Of a DNA stretch of 64,000 bases, positions 63,686 through 64,000 are shown one piece after another. The notes under the pieces were generated by a model. That model ran no database searches. It was not told the DNA's origin and saw only the letters and a list, made by a program, of their open reading frames with translations. The stretch is from contig OZ020485.1 in assembly GCA_963971405.1 (NCBI GenBank), forward strand, positions 17,856,001 through 17,920,000, in the 5' to 3' direction. Within the stretch, counting starts at the first letter, position 1; every line of letters starts with the position of its first letter. Source of the DNA: Psococerastis gibbosa (Eukaryota; Arthropoda; Insecta; Psocodea; Psocidae). The translations under genes and the position numbers were made by a program.

Positions 63686-64000
63686 TTATGTTTGAGCATC
63701 CCAGCTTATTTCCCTGAACTCGTCCAAGCTGTACAGTGGACATTCTTTAATTTTCCTTGTCACCACGGCCTTGTATCCTGAAAAATCCTTATTAGTAAGG
63801 CTGATGGGTAGGGCGTTGTAGTATCTCATTGCCGAGTTTGGGAATGATGCGATGGACCTACTCAGCCTGCATCCGGGCAGATCCAAACGGTGAGCATTTC
63901 TTGTGTTATGCAGATGGACAGTATTTCTTTCAGGGAACAGTTCTATGTTGGCTTTAATGTGCAGTAAGCATGAAAGAATATACTGGCTGTAAACCGTTGG
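63686..64000 (-). pseudogene. LINE polymerase C-terminus in SPP intron 2, runs off the window
   Basis: The minus strand reads ERNTVHLHNTRNAHRLDLPG, then SRSIASFPNSAMRYYNALP and KIKECPLYSLDEF before a stop at 63686. This is the conserved tail of a Jockey/CR1-type RT. It is open to the window edge, so the upstream part may be longer and intact. Confidence 0.7.

Overview
The window is nuclear DNA from an animal, most likely an arthropod and probably an insect. Genes are split by GT-AG introns, the DNA is AT-rich, and transposon remnants fill most introns and gaps. The G-protein alpha-o exons read closest to what I know of insect G-o-alpha. CRLF3 is a gene that flies and moths are reported to have lost, which argues weakly against those orders. 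The species cannot be fixed from the sequence.

Layout. (1) 1-23.6 kb: the first three coding exons of G-protein alpha-o on the minus strand (exon 1 at 23.45-23.57 kb, a 43-bp exon 2 at 3.36-3.40 kb, exon 3 at 1.27-1.41 kb). The rest of the gene lies beyond the left edge. Intron 1 is about 20 kb and packed with SINEs, MITEs and LINE, Penelope and Tc1 remnants. (2) 23.6-24.1 kb: a compact divergent promoter region. (3) 24.1-40.8 kb: a complete ten-exon RanBP9/RanBP10-type gene on the plus strand (580 codons, all intron phases consistent), encoding a scaffold of the CTLH E3 ligase. A nearly complete 5.5-kb LINE sits antisense in intron 4. Its target-site duplication contains the exon-4 splice donor. 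(4) 43.4-49.3 kb: a large minus-strand ankyrin-repeat locus built of duplicated modules. One in-frame TGA divides an otherwise open frame into two. (5) 49.3-55.0 kb: repeat-rich gap with a head-to-head mariner palindrome. (6) 55.0-58.6 kb: two minus-strand genes, SAP30-binding protein and cytokine receptor-like factor 3, each with its coding region in one exon. (7) 62.6 kb to the right edge: first two exons of signal peptide peptidase on the plus strand.

The genes are ordinary single-copy animal genes with unrelated jobs (G-protein signalling, ubiquitin ligase scaffold, RNA processing/transcription, cytokine-type receptor, intramembrane proteolysis). I see no operon-like system. The unusual material is at the contact between transposons and exons: LINE sequence against two splice donors, a tandem repeat that copies an exon end with its donor three times, tRNA-shaped SINEs in tandem, and several well-delimited MITEs with target-site duplications. 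The ankyrin locus is the least explained gene. All calls come from reading the sequence; no database search was run.
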